Shown piece by piece: positions 33,505-44,100 of a stretch of 64,000 nt of DNA. Under the pieces are notes generated by a model. It saw nothing but the letters and a program-made list of their open reading frames with translations, made no database searches and was not told the origin of the DNA. The DNA is from Cenococcum geophilum 1.58. Its lineage: Eukaryota; Ascomycota; Dothideomycetes; Gloniales; Gloniaceae. The stretch spans positions 372,001 to 436,000 of the forward strand of contig KV748195.1 in the NCBI GenBank assembly GCA_001692895.1. The letters run 5' to 3'. A program made the position numbers and the translations under genes. Position 1 is the first letter of the stretch. Each line of letters starts with the position of its first letter.

Positions 33505-36022
33505 CCCATGTATTGCCTAACGCGCCGCTAGATGCCAAGGCTATGGAACATTGTTAATCCAGCCCTAGAACATTAAAAGTTTCCGTCTTAAGGTCAATCG
33601 CGATTTAAATAGCGTTGAAATAACCTGGAGATATGCTATCTAGAGACCCTAAAAAGCGAGGAAACGATAAAGATTTTGTGCCTGTAATACAGTATCTAAA
33701 GATTATAAAGGCTACTAAAGTTCCGGAGCTACTAAAGGATTAATTTCTACCGCAATTTGACTCCTTACAAATTAACAATGACTCCCCACATGGAAAGCCT
33801 AATCTACCTGCCGATTTTAAGGATTTAAATGCATTTGAACTATTTCGATTATTCTTTACTAATGACTTAATGGATCTGCTTGTATACTATACTAATACTA
33901 ATGCAGCCAAGGTTATGGAAAAAGCCCCACTTTAAAAGTCGGCCTAAATAAAGAGATGGAAGGATATATTAAGGAAAGAGATGTACGTATATTTTGGAGT
34001 GCTTATTTATATAGGGCTATATAAAGAACCTGCCATTATAGACTATTGGAAGGAAGGCAGTGTATATACCCTAAAACATCCAATTGGGCAATATATTTTA
34101 AGAAATCGGTTTTAAGCCATAGATCTATATTTATACTGTGAGGATCTAAGCCAATTAGCAATATTTACTACTCCTTTTAAAAGAATTTGGAACGTTTCTA
34201 AGTCTCTATAAAAGGCCTGTTGCCGCTATTATACTCCTGGAACACACCTTGCTATTAATGAGTCTATTAAGAGGTTTACTGGCTAGGCGAAAGAGATAGT
34301 AAACATACCCAGCAAGCCAACGCCAGAGGGCTTTAAGATGTGGATCTTAGCTAATGAGGGCTATGTGCTTAATTGGCTATTTTATGCAAAGGGCTAAGGC
34401 AAAGGTCCATATAGGGTTGATTTATATTAGATAAAGAAGGAAGATTTTACGCCTACAGAGGCTGTTGTTCTGGATCTATTATTAAGGAAGTAAGAAGAAG
34501 GACCATATCTTAAGCCAAATCACCATATAGTTTGGGTTGACAATCTTTTTTCGTTAATAAGACTATTTAAACGCCTACGGGAAGAGGGGATTGGCGCTGT
34601 AGGGACTGTACGCACCTCTCGTACAAAGCGTAAGGAAGGTCTTATAAAGGCGTTAAAGTAGTTAGGGGCTGGAAAAGGATTAAAAAAGCAATTAGGGGTC
34701 GTGAAGAAGCCTCAGGGCCGCCTAAAGAAGCTTACTAAGAGTATGGGAAACTTGGGAAACTCTATATAAAATAGCCTAGATCCCAGCCAAAATCCTAGCT
34801 AAAATCTTCCTACGTTAGAGCCTTTATAGGAGCCCTTACAGGAGCCCTCGCAGGAGCCTTCGCAGGAGTCTATGGGAATTATAGGGAACCTTATACAAAC
34901 TAGCCGGATTTTGGGTGAAGATCTTAGCTAAAGTAGCTAATTCCCTAGCAAATTTTTCACCTAGGTCCTTGATTAAGATGCAAGCCCCATATATACCGAA
35001 GATTTGACCCCTAATTATAATAAAGATTTAGCCCCTAATTGCACCCAAGGGCAAGAGGAGGATACTGATAATAAAAAGAAGGAGCGCTTCTCTTAAAAGC
35101 TTATGGATATTAAATTATATTACACAGACGATTTATAGTGGGGAGAGCTATATTGGGACGTCTTAAAAAAGAAAACAGTCTTATAAGCAGCTTGGAAAGA
35201 CGCCTAGGTTATCTTATTTGCTAGCACTGTTGCTAATCTAGAGGATACTATTGAGAGGGAGCGTAAGAGGCCTGCTAAGACGTTTACAAATTCTGCCTGT
35301 ATAAGGCTTGTATTCGGCGATCTAGCCGTTAAAGTATTATGGATTCCGCTTTTTATAGATCTTTATAATCATTTTATGAATAGCGTTGACCGCTTTAATT
35401 AAAGTACGTTATATTATTTAACTTAGCGGGTAAAGCGAAAGACTTAGAAGCCTCTTTGGTTTTTTCTTTTTAATCTAGTACTTTCTAATTGCTATTAGCT
35501 TTTATCTTTTTTTAGTAAAAATAGTATAAAACGAGCGGGCCATGAAAAGTTCCTTCAAAGCCTTATTAAAGCTCTATTTGATACGTCTAAAAAGCCAGCC
35601 TAAAGAAGCTTTAAAAGGCCATCTATGGAAGGCGTGTATATCTAAATTGAAGTACACGGATCTAAGCCAATTAAGCTAGGTCCTAAGAAGACTTATACAG
35701 CATGTGCAGCAGCTAGAAGGAAGAGGAAGGCTCTTGAAGAAATAAGCCTTAATGTACGGCAGCGTGCACCGGAAACAAGCTTTGGGTGCGAGTTATATAA
35801 AATACTACTTTGTTAATGGGGAGAATGCTAGCAGGAACACTTAAAGTAAGTTGAATTAGCTAGATATATAGCTAGAAGTACTATATCTTAAAGTCTAAAA
35901 GCCTGCGGGTGTTTTTAGGCCTATATATTATTATACGCTGGTGTAAAGATTTAAAGTTTCGGGGCTGGATTAACAATGTTCCGTGGCCTTGGCATCTGGC
36001 GGCGCGTTAGGCAATGTATGGG
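33505..36022 (+). mobile_element. piggyBac-like DNA transposon in the left Gy-C LTR
   Basis: 2518 bp. Long terminal inverted repeats of about 60 bp: left CCCATGTATTGCCTAACGCG, right end reverse-complemented CCCATACATTGCCTAACGCG, both going on to GAACATTGTTAATCCAGCCC. Compared with the intact LTR at 48346, the target duplication is two bases only (AT, or TA if the ends are written TCCC...GGGA), not the TTAA usual for piggyBac. It encodes a DDE_Tnp_1_7-type transposase. Confidence 0.85.
33633..35875 (+). pseudogene. piggyBac-type transposase (DDE_Tnp_1_7), lightly RIP-degraded
   Basis: Starts MLSRDPKKRGNDKDF at the ATG at 33633. Family landmarks in order: FELFRLFFTNDLMDLLVYYT; EMYVYFGVLIYIGLYKEPAI; LAINESIKRFTG; PEGFKMWILANEGY; HHIVWVDNLFSLIRLFKRL; GIGAVGTVRT; and a Cys-rich C-terminus (FGCELYKILLC) near 35790. 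The three catalytic acids of piggyBac map to codons at 34257, 34353 and 34539: the first two are AAT (Asn, where Asp is expected; GAT to AAT fits RIP) and the third is GAC (Asp). About ten in-frame stops occur, mostly TAG or TAA. Catalytically dead, but the least decayed long frame in the window. Confidence 0.9.
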
Positions 36023-36399
36023 ATAGGGAAGGAACTATCTAGGTAGGGACCGAGGGTCCTTAAATACACAACCGTACTCCTATAAAAGTTATTACTTTAT
36101 TTGCTTTACTTGCTCTATTTGCTCTATTATAGATCTTATAGATTATATAAATTATATAGATACTAGCGTCTATATATTGCTTAGCAGCATCTACCTTAGC
36201 AACGCATAATGCTGAGACCTCCCGCAATATTCGCGAATATCAAACGCAGTTACTACGTGGCTAATTCGCTTTCAATATCGCTAAACTTATTAATATTTAT
36301 TATACATTCATCATCCATTCGTTTAAGAATTATTTTATAACGCTATTACCGCTTATAACCAACTGGGAGACTTATATACGTGTATAATCCTAATGAGCA

Positions 36400-37400
36400 A
36401 ACCCACCTGGACGACCTATCTTAACTACACCATCGTCTATAACCGCTATACCCTCCTCTACTGGTTCTATAATGCTGTCTAAGGCTAATATACGCGCCGC
36501 TGCCGTAAAAGAGCGCGAAATTACTAAAGAGTAAAGGGAACAAGCCCGAGATAAAAGGGAGATTTAGAAGTATAAGGAAGAGCGCGAAGCCCGCCTAGTA
36601 GAGGAGGCTCGCTAGTATAAATACCACCTAGCTTAAATGGCTTAATTATAGTTAGGCTTAGCCGCTTCGGCCTTACAGGCCACTACAACAGCTGCTATAG
36701 CTGATGTCCTTAGTGAGCCTCTCCCTTTTGGCGTAAAGTCGCTTGAACTCTGCCTTTCTAGCGTTATAAAAAGGGATTACCTAGACATTTTTAAGGGTAC
36801 CTTCGATCTAGTAAACCTCGCCTATCTTTAAGTCCATACTGCTTAAATTAAGATCGCTAATAAGACATGGATTAAGAATGGTACTCTGGTTATAAGGAAT
36901 GTAAAGGTAAATAGGAAGCTATTTATAGATAAAGGCGTCTGGTTTAAAGGTTTTACTAACTACGTGGTTATTACTGGCACCCTTTATATATGCCCGCTAG
37001 ACCTTATCGCTAGTATGCTTCTCTAAATAAATATAATTCGTACCTTATCAACCTAGTATATCTAGGTAAGTTGTATACTTGATTTAGCACTTAACTATTA
37101 TACCTTTATAATAACTAATGGCTAACTAGAGCCCGCTAATTGGTAAATGCTAGCCTAGTATACAGCGCTATACCTTACGATATCTAGTGCTATCGGCTTC
37201 GCCGCCTTAAAGAGACCTAGGTTAGATACCTCCTATACCTCTAATACTTGCCGCAGGTTTAATAGCAAAGGCTGCGATAATACAGCTTGCAAATACCCGT
37301 ATAAGTGCTTAAAGTATAGTAAAGATTATACTATATTATCTAAAGCTTACGCCTAGGAATAGTAAGGCAAACCTTATAAAGTAGGGTCTAGCCTAACAAT
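36400..37400 (+). pseudogene. DIRS-1 ORF1 (gag-like, Cys-rich C-terminus)
   Basis: Contains a charged, probably coiled-coil stretch (REITKE*REQARDKREI*KY, about 36510), a middle domain, and a Cys/His cluster near 37250-37340 reading CRRFNSKGCDNTACKY then KCLKYSKDYT. DIRS-2 has a matching cluster at about 57415-57520. Probably a nucleic-acid-binding structural protein; the function is inferred from position only. Confidence 0.6.
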
Positions 37401-37659
37401 AACACCAACTTTAATTACACGCCTAGGACCTAGGCCTAATATGTTACTATTATTCTCTACCTTTATAGAGGCGAAGGCTCTCTACTACTCTCCATCACCC
37501 CTAAGGATCTTAGTGTGGTACTCCCTTTTATCTAACTACCTGGGCAATCTACTAGCCACCTTAGTAGGCATCCTAACCTATGGCTATGAGATAGGAGCCG
37601 AGTCTATCCCTACCCTAAGATCTTGTAGGAACTATAACTCCTCTTAGGATAATGCCGAC

Positions 37660-39080
37660 CTTATCTCTAAGAAGATAATATTAGACCTCGAAAAAGGACA
37701 TATTAAAATTGCGACAGGGCCTATTATAGTCTTACCTCTTAGCCTAGTGCTAAAATCGGATAGAGGATACCGCCAAATTCACGATCTCTCCTTTCTACTA
37801 GCATCTTTAGTTAATGACGCAATCCTAGAAGAATATAGAGCACTAGTATACACTACAGTTACCGCTATTTAAGCCCACGTTATTTCTGTAGGTTGTGGAT
37901 ATCTGCTGCTTAAAAGAGATATTAAAGACGCGTTTTGTATAGTCCCCCTATCTTATAGGGCAAGAACATTAATAGGCTTCTTCTAAGAAGGTGTTACTTA
38001 CTAGGAATGCTGCCTATCCTTTAGTCTTCGAACTACGCCGCTTATATTTAACCTCTTCGCGGAAGGCCTGCACTAGATACTCTATTTATAACTACCTTAC
38101 AAGGTAGAACACTACCTAGATGATTTTATCTTTATCCTTACCAACCCAAATGACTTAGTGGCTATTACCTAGACTTATATCTCTGTTACTAACTCCCTAG
38201 GTATCCCTCAAAATGGCTCTAAAGATATAATAGGAACTATTATTAAAGTTTTAAAATATACTATTAATACCGTATAAATGCAAACGCGATTGTTACTACA
38301 GAAATAATTACGTGCTATTAAGAAAGTCACTACCGCACTCTAATACGGCTTATTATCGTTCCTTTAAGCCTAGTAGCTTACGGGCTACCTTATATAGTAC
38401 GCCCACGTAATTAGACTCGGTTAATCTTACTCTAGATCCCTTTAGATCTTTATTACTGCTTAGCCGGAGACTTTAGTAAATAAGTATAAACCTAGGCGAT
38501 TTAGCACTAAGTTACGAAGTGACTTATATGTCTGGCTTAACCTACTTACTATAAGTAATGGGGTATTGTTCTTTAATGACGTTAAGCGTACCTGTATTTA
38601 TCTCTTTACTAACGCCTCTACCCGGTTTAGGTTTGGCGGCTTTTACTTTTTTAAGGAACTCGAATATAAGGATAATTGGCAGTAGTACACAGCCAACCTC
38701 CCTTAATCTTAGGCGTTTAGTATATTGCCTAAGCCTAGTTAATAAGTAGACTATATTAATCCGAAAGAGATATATGCTATTGCTTACGTATTTAATCTAT
38801 AGTCTACTAACTAGTAGTATAGCGCGCTATCTATTCATACTAATAGCATAGTGGTTTACTAGGGCATTAAGAAGACTGTTATTTGTAGCGTAGTAAACAA
38901 ATTACTCCGTAAGATTATGCTGGCTGCTATAGCTTATGATATTATAATATCCGCGAAGTGGATCCTAGGTGATTTAAATGGCTTAGCTAATATACTATCT
39001 CAATTCCAGGCCGCGGCTATCTATTAGTTCTGCCTATACTAGGCCCTTAATTTATTACTACCAAAGCTAATAAGTTTTTA
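37660..39080 (+). pseudogene. DIRS-1 reverse transcriptase - RNase H remnant
   Basis: RT landmarks: LPLSLVLKSDRGYRQIHDLS (about 37730), YLLLKRDIKDAFCIVPL (about 37905), ECCLSFSLRTTPLIFNLFAE (about 38010) and active site HYLDDFIFIL (about 38110, LDD kept). RNase H follows: LFTNASTRFRFGGFYFF (about 38600), INPKEIYAIAYVF (about 38757), SIHTNSIVVY (about 38830) and KWILGDLNGLANILSQFQAA (about 38960). Order and spacing fit DIRS-like elements rather than gypsy. Stops are TAG or TAA. Confidence 0.88.
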
Positions 39081-39099
39081 ATAGGTGCTGTAAACCTAA

Positions 39100-40130
39100 C
39101 GGACTACTTACAACCGCCTATAAACTTTAAAGATAATGTTAACGCGCTATCTAACCTCTACGCGCTCCTTCTTTGGAACGGCCTTGCGCTAGTAACCCGT
39201 AGGAACTATTTCTTAGTAGTTAACAGCTGGGAGTTATACTGCGTACTTAAAGGAGTCTCCCCCTACCTAGCTAAGCCGCGTAAACTAGGTGAATGGATTG
39301 CCTGTTACGCGTTCGGTACCTCCTAGCTATAGATGGGTAGGCTTAAGGCCGAAACCTTATAAGCCTATATTTTCGTAATTTGCTCGCGCCACGTAGATTA
39401 CGGCATCTTAATTATAGTATTTAAGGATCTTATAGTACACCAATTACTCGCCGGAGTAGTCGCTATCTCTCCCTTAGTAAAAAAGGATAAGTAACCCATT
39501 ACTAGGGATATTCTAGCCTAGATAGTGATATACGGCCCATCGCTACTAGATATTAACACTAATGCCGCATTTACCCTCGCATTTACTGGATTTTTATAGA
39601 TGGGCGAGATTATATATACTACGGCGGAGCTTAAGAACCGAACGACCTTCCTAGCAAAAAAGGCTACTTAATATGATATTACCTTTACGCCTAGTGGGAT
39701 AACATTCCGCCTTAAATGGAGTAAAGCCGATAAGTAATACTAGGGCGTTAACGTTGCCATCGCGGCGGTAGGCGGCCTATTATACCTAGTCGCTGCTATA
39801 ATAAAGCTGTTTAATAGGGACCCTTAACCCCTTAACTCTCCCTTATTTAGTCTTAATGGTAAACCCTTTACCTCTCTAGGGGTTTGTAAGATCCTTTTCT
39901 CCCATCTAGTAGCTGCTGGGATTAACTTAAGTAGTTACTTAAACTACTCCTTCCGCTGGGGCGCTGCCTAGTTCGCTAAAGATTTAGGGTGTTTACACTA
40001 GCAAATTTAGCAGCTAGGTTAGTGGTTATTAGAAGCCTTTCGCCTATATATTAGGACTAAAACCACTAACCTCCGTTGCCTTAACTCTTACTTTTAGCGT
40101 AGTATACCGCTCTTAGCGTAAGGATCACTA
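39100..40130 (+). pseudogene. DIRS-1 tyrosine recombinase remnant
   Basis: A phage-integrase-type fold is recognisable: FTGFL*MGEI (about 39585; R of box I lost to a stop), LSSYLNYSFRWGAA*FA (about 39930; region of the H-x-x-R pair), and EAFRLYIRTKTTN near 40040 with the likely nucleophilic Tyr. It would insert a circular double-stranded DNA intermediate by site-specific recombination, which is why no target duplication is formed. Not functional. Confidence 0.85.
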
Positions 40131-40190
40131 CGTAATAGGTTAAGATATTAAGAGGGCCGCTAAGGCGCTAGTGGTAAGCGAGCTAATAGC

Positions 40191-40217
40191 GATTTTCTAT
40201 GCCGGGCATAGAAAATC
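40191..40217. terminator. Perfect 13-bp hairpin after the DIRS-1 recombinase
   Basis: GATTTTCTATGCC, one base, then its exact reverse complement. It survives unmutated just downstream of the recombinase frame. A transcript-end or RNA-processing role is a guess. Confidence 0.4.
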
Positions 40218-40240
40218 CTGATTGGTTGGCTTATAATTTA

Positions 40241-40450
40241 GGGTTGGCAGAATATAGCAGAATACGATAATATGGTAGAACTTGGCAGAATGCGATAATG
40301 TGGCAGAATTTGGCAGAATGCGATAATATGGCAGAATTTAGTAGAATGCGATAATATGGCAGAATTTGGCAGAATGCAATAATGTGGCAGAATTTGGCAG
40401 AATGTGATAAGGTGGCAGAATTTGGCAGAATATGGCAGAATGCGGTAATA
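40241..40450 (+). repeat. Tandem array of TTGGCAGAATGCGATAATG-type units in DIRS-1
   Basis: About seven units of 28-31 bp, each built from TGGCAGAATT motifs, between the recombinase and repeat B1. The reverse complement (AATTCTGCCA) is the motif repeated in the Gy-A and Gy-B LTRs and at the same structural place in DIRS-2. Confidence 0.85.
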
Positions 40451-40474
40451 TCTTATTGGGCGCAGGAGCTTCGC

Positions 40475-41054
40475 TTGGGGACATCTAGCCGCTTTAGGGC
40501 AAATCCTTAGCAGATTTAAGTGCTAGGAACTAGTAAAANTANTAAGAACTAGCCCTAGAGNNACCTTATAGCCCTNCNCCTCCTAATTATATAAAAATTA
40601 AAATATCCCCTTATGTGACTGCGATAGATAGATACTAGCGTCTATATATTGCTTGGCAGCATCTACCTTAGTAATGTATAATGCTGAGACCTCCCGCAAT
40701 ATTCGCGAATATCGAACGCAGTCACTACATGGCTAATTCGCTTTTCCTACCCGCTATCCCTTGCACTTAGTATACATTATATATAGATAGCGCTTTAAGG
40801 TAATTCTTTAGTAGGTGCTAGGAACTAGCAAAACCACTAAGAGCTAGCCTTAATGCGACTATTATAGTTAGATAGTCTTGTAGCTATAGGCTTGCGATTG
40901 GGGACATCTGGCCGCTTTAGGGCAAATCCTTAGTAGATTTAAGTGCTAGGAACTAGCAAAACTGCTAAGAACTAGCCCTAGAGCGACCTTATAGCCCTGC
41001 GCCTCCTAATTATACAAAAATTAAAATATCCCCTTATGTGACTGCGATAGATAG
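40475..41054 (+). repeat. DIRS-1 B1-A2-B2 block
   Basis: B1 and B2 share GGGGACATCT, CCGCTTTAGGGCAAATCCTT and CCCTTATGTGACTGCGATAG; A2 copies A1 (CCTCCCGCAATATTCGCGAA). N symbols at 40539-40577 fall in B1, where B2 shows C or G. This block templates the circular junction of the element. Confidence 0.88.
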
Positions 41055-41195
41055 ATTATATTACGTAACTCTGCTTACTATTCCTTGTTATATAGTTCTA
41101 TAAATTCTATCCTAAACCGTGCTTATATTAACTAACTAGCTTCCTCCAACTCCTCTCTAAGTAGTTATAATATTGTACTTAAAGCGTTTATAACA

Positions 41196-44100
41196 CTATC
41201 TCCCTCTTTTTTATCTTCGTTCTTAAAGATACCTAGCATCTCTAAGTCGTTTACTAGAGGTATAATATCCGTCTAATTAATTTAGTTAATATTGTTACTT
41301 ATAATGCCTAAAGCACCTTTTTTTTCTTTAACTCTTTGTTATACGCGTATAGTCTCTTCTATACTGTTGCTTGGTAAAGTAATGCTATCTTTATATTCTT
41401 ATTGCGCGAAAAAGGGGTTAGTTTATGTTACGTTGGTAAGTCCTTTATCTTAATAGCCCTCTTCTTATATAGAGTGCACTAAAGCAAACATTTGGTTATC
41501 CTGCGATATTCGCTTAATTTCTAACGCTAAGTATGCGCGTCCTATAACTCTTAATAGTCTTTAAGTTCCCTAAGTAATTTATTATAGGGTTTTATGTTTA
41601 ATCTACCGCTATAAAGCTTAATAGTAAGCTGTCCTTAGCGCTGCTTACAGTCTAATGTGCCTTAGAAGAGTCCGTATATGTTCTTAAAGCTTAGTATCTA
41701 GCTTACGCCTATCTTTAGCGTTTAGAATATATCCGTAAGAAGGTTTATTTAAAGGAGTAGAAACTTATTTAATAAGGTTTATAGGAACTTAGTAATAAAA
41801 AAACGGATTCTCTTTTAATAGAGAAGGAAATAACTCTAAGTAGTTTAGCAGTTACTCTTCCTAGGTCCCCCTTAGGTGACTTATTCTTTGGCGATTTCTC
41901 TTTATTATTATTACGTAACCTTTTTTCTTCTAATACTTCTATACCTTTTCTATAACGTTTTTTAGGTTCTCTAATAGCTTTTAAGTAGTCTTGTTATAGC
42001 CTATCTACTTTACTTTATACTATATTTTATTATCTACGTCCTTATAACTAATAATCTTTAAAACTTACTATTTGTTTTCCTCTTATTCTTTATATGTGTC
42101 TACTTTATAGACTAGTAGCTTAACACTTCTATATACTGGCTTTAGCATTATAATATACTATATAGAGTAGATCTTTATCCTAGCTAGTAGGTTTAACTTA
42201 AATATAACCGATAAAATTTTCTATATAATTTTAAAAGGTCCTAGTCTAACGTGGTCTAACTTCTTACTTAGTTGTTAACTCTTAAAATTTTTATATAGTA
42301 GCTATACTTTATCTCCCTCCTTAAGATCTAGTCCCTTAGATCTCTTAGCATCGTAGTACTTTTTTATCCTTTGCTGTACCGCCTTAGCTATTTCCGTAAG
42401 GTCTGTATGAAAATTTATTAAACTCTTTATTCTTTACTTAGCTATACTACTTATCTTCTTTACTTAACATAGCGATAATAAGGTCCTTAGCTTATATCTA
42501 TAATTCGCCTTAAATAGTGATATACCTATTTCTTCTTATAGTGTTATATTATATATAAATTGTATAACTAGTAATAGCGATACCTAATTGTTCTATACAT
42601 AATTAATATAATGCCTTAGATATTATTCTAGTATCTAATTTAATCTTTCTATTTAACCGTCTATCTGTGGATAATATGCAGTAGAAGTTGCTACTTAAAC
42701 TCCTTACTCTGCTAAGAATACTTCCTAGAATACTGCTATAAATCTTAGATCTCTGTCTAATATAATCTTACTTAGTGCTCTATGTCTTATAAACACTTCT
42801 TTAATATAGATTTTAGTAATATCTTCTGCTAATATTTCTTCTAAATATGCTATAAAGTATCCCTACTTTATAAGCTTGTCTATTATTACTAAGATTGCGT
42901 TATAATCTTATCCGGTAATAGGATCTCTTAACTTTAGTAACTTAATAATAAAGTCCTATAATATAACCTCCTATAGTCTCTTTAGTATTTTAATAGGTTA
43001 TAGCTCTCTATATAGCTTATGCCTTGTTAATTTATTCCTTTAGTAATTTAGATATTCTTTTATAACTTACCTAGCTAATCCTTAGATTCTATTAATAATA
43101 TACTCCTTTTAAAGTCTTAATACTAAGCCTATAGCTCCGTTATATCCTTAAGTTAGTCCCTTATAAAATGACTTAACAAACTCCTTTACAATAGATCTTA
43201 GTATATACGTTGCTTTTTAATTTTCGTACTGCTCTAAGTCTAAATCCTCTATTTATGCGTCTAGGATATTTTATATCTAATTACTCTCTAGTAATTTATA
43301 GGTCTTCTTTTCTCGTATTACTATAATATTTAAATAATTATACCTAATTAATTTATCTATATCCTTTCGCAATAAAGCCCCTAATGGCTTTTTATTATTT
43401 TATAGTTCAGCCTTTCTACTTAGAGCGTCTACTTATGCATTCTCTGTACCCTTAGTATACTAAATCTTAAAATAGTATTCTATAAGCATCTCCGCCTATC
43501 TAACTTATCTATAATTAAGTTCTTTTGTTATTAGGAACCTCGTTAGGTTCTTATAATCTATCTTAACTATAAATAGTTTTTCTATGCCTTATAAGAATAA
43601 TCTCTATTTTTTTAGTACTATAACTATACCTAATAACTCCTTATTATAGATGTTATAGTTTAGTTCTAATGGTGTTATTTTTTAACTATAGTATGCTACT
43701 GGGTGCTATCTATTTTTATATTTTTATAGAAAGCACGCTCCTAGTATATAGTCTAATACATTTATTTTAACCACTGTCTCTAACTATAGTTAATAGATTT
43801 TAAGAACTGGCTCCTAGGTAAACAACTGTTTAATTTTTTTAAACAGTTCCTTTTATTCCTCTCCCTATGCCTATAGTTCTTCCTTCTTTATTAATCTTAT
43901 AAGTAGCTTAATATTCTTTAACTATTAAGCTATAAACCTTCTATAGTAGTTATAGAACCCTAGAAATAACCTTAACTATATTATATTTTCTAGTTCTTGC
44001 TAATTTACTATAGCCTCAATCTTCTTTAGATCTATACTAAGTTGGCCTAGTTTAATAATAAATCTAACAAAATCTATCTTCCTGGTAAAGAATTTGCATT

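Larger units (their letters stand above)
36157..41054 (+). mobile_element. DIRS-1: tyrosine-recombinase retrotransposon with split direct repeats, in the left Gy-C LTR
   Basis: No target duplication and no LTRs. Ends are arranged A1 (36157-36274) - coding - B1 (about 40475-40628) - A2 (about 40629-40745) - B2 (about 40900-41054), the split-direct-repeat plan of Ngaro/PAT-type DIRS elements. A starts TAGATACTAGCGTCTATATA; B ends ATGTGACTGCGATAGA. Coding order: Cys-rich ORF1, RT with RNase H, tyrosine recombinase. Exact ends are ambiguous by a few bases because TAGATA is shared with the target. Confidence 0.9.

Noticed and set aside
37441-37647. Plus-strand frame within DIRS-1
   Set aside because: Out of frame with the recognisable ORF1 and RT motifs around it; a chance frame between RIP stops.
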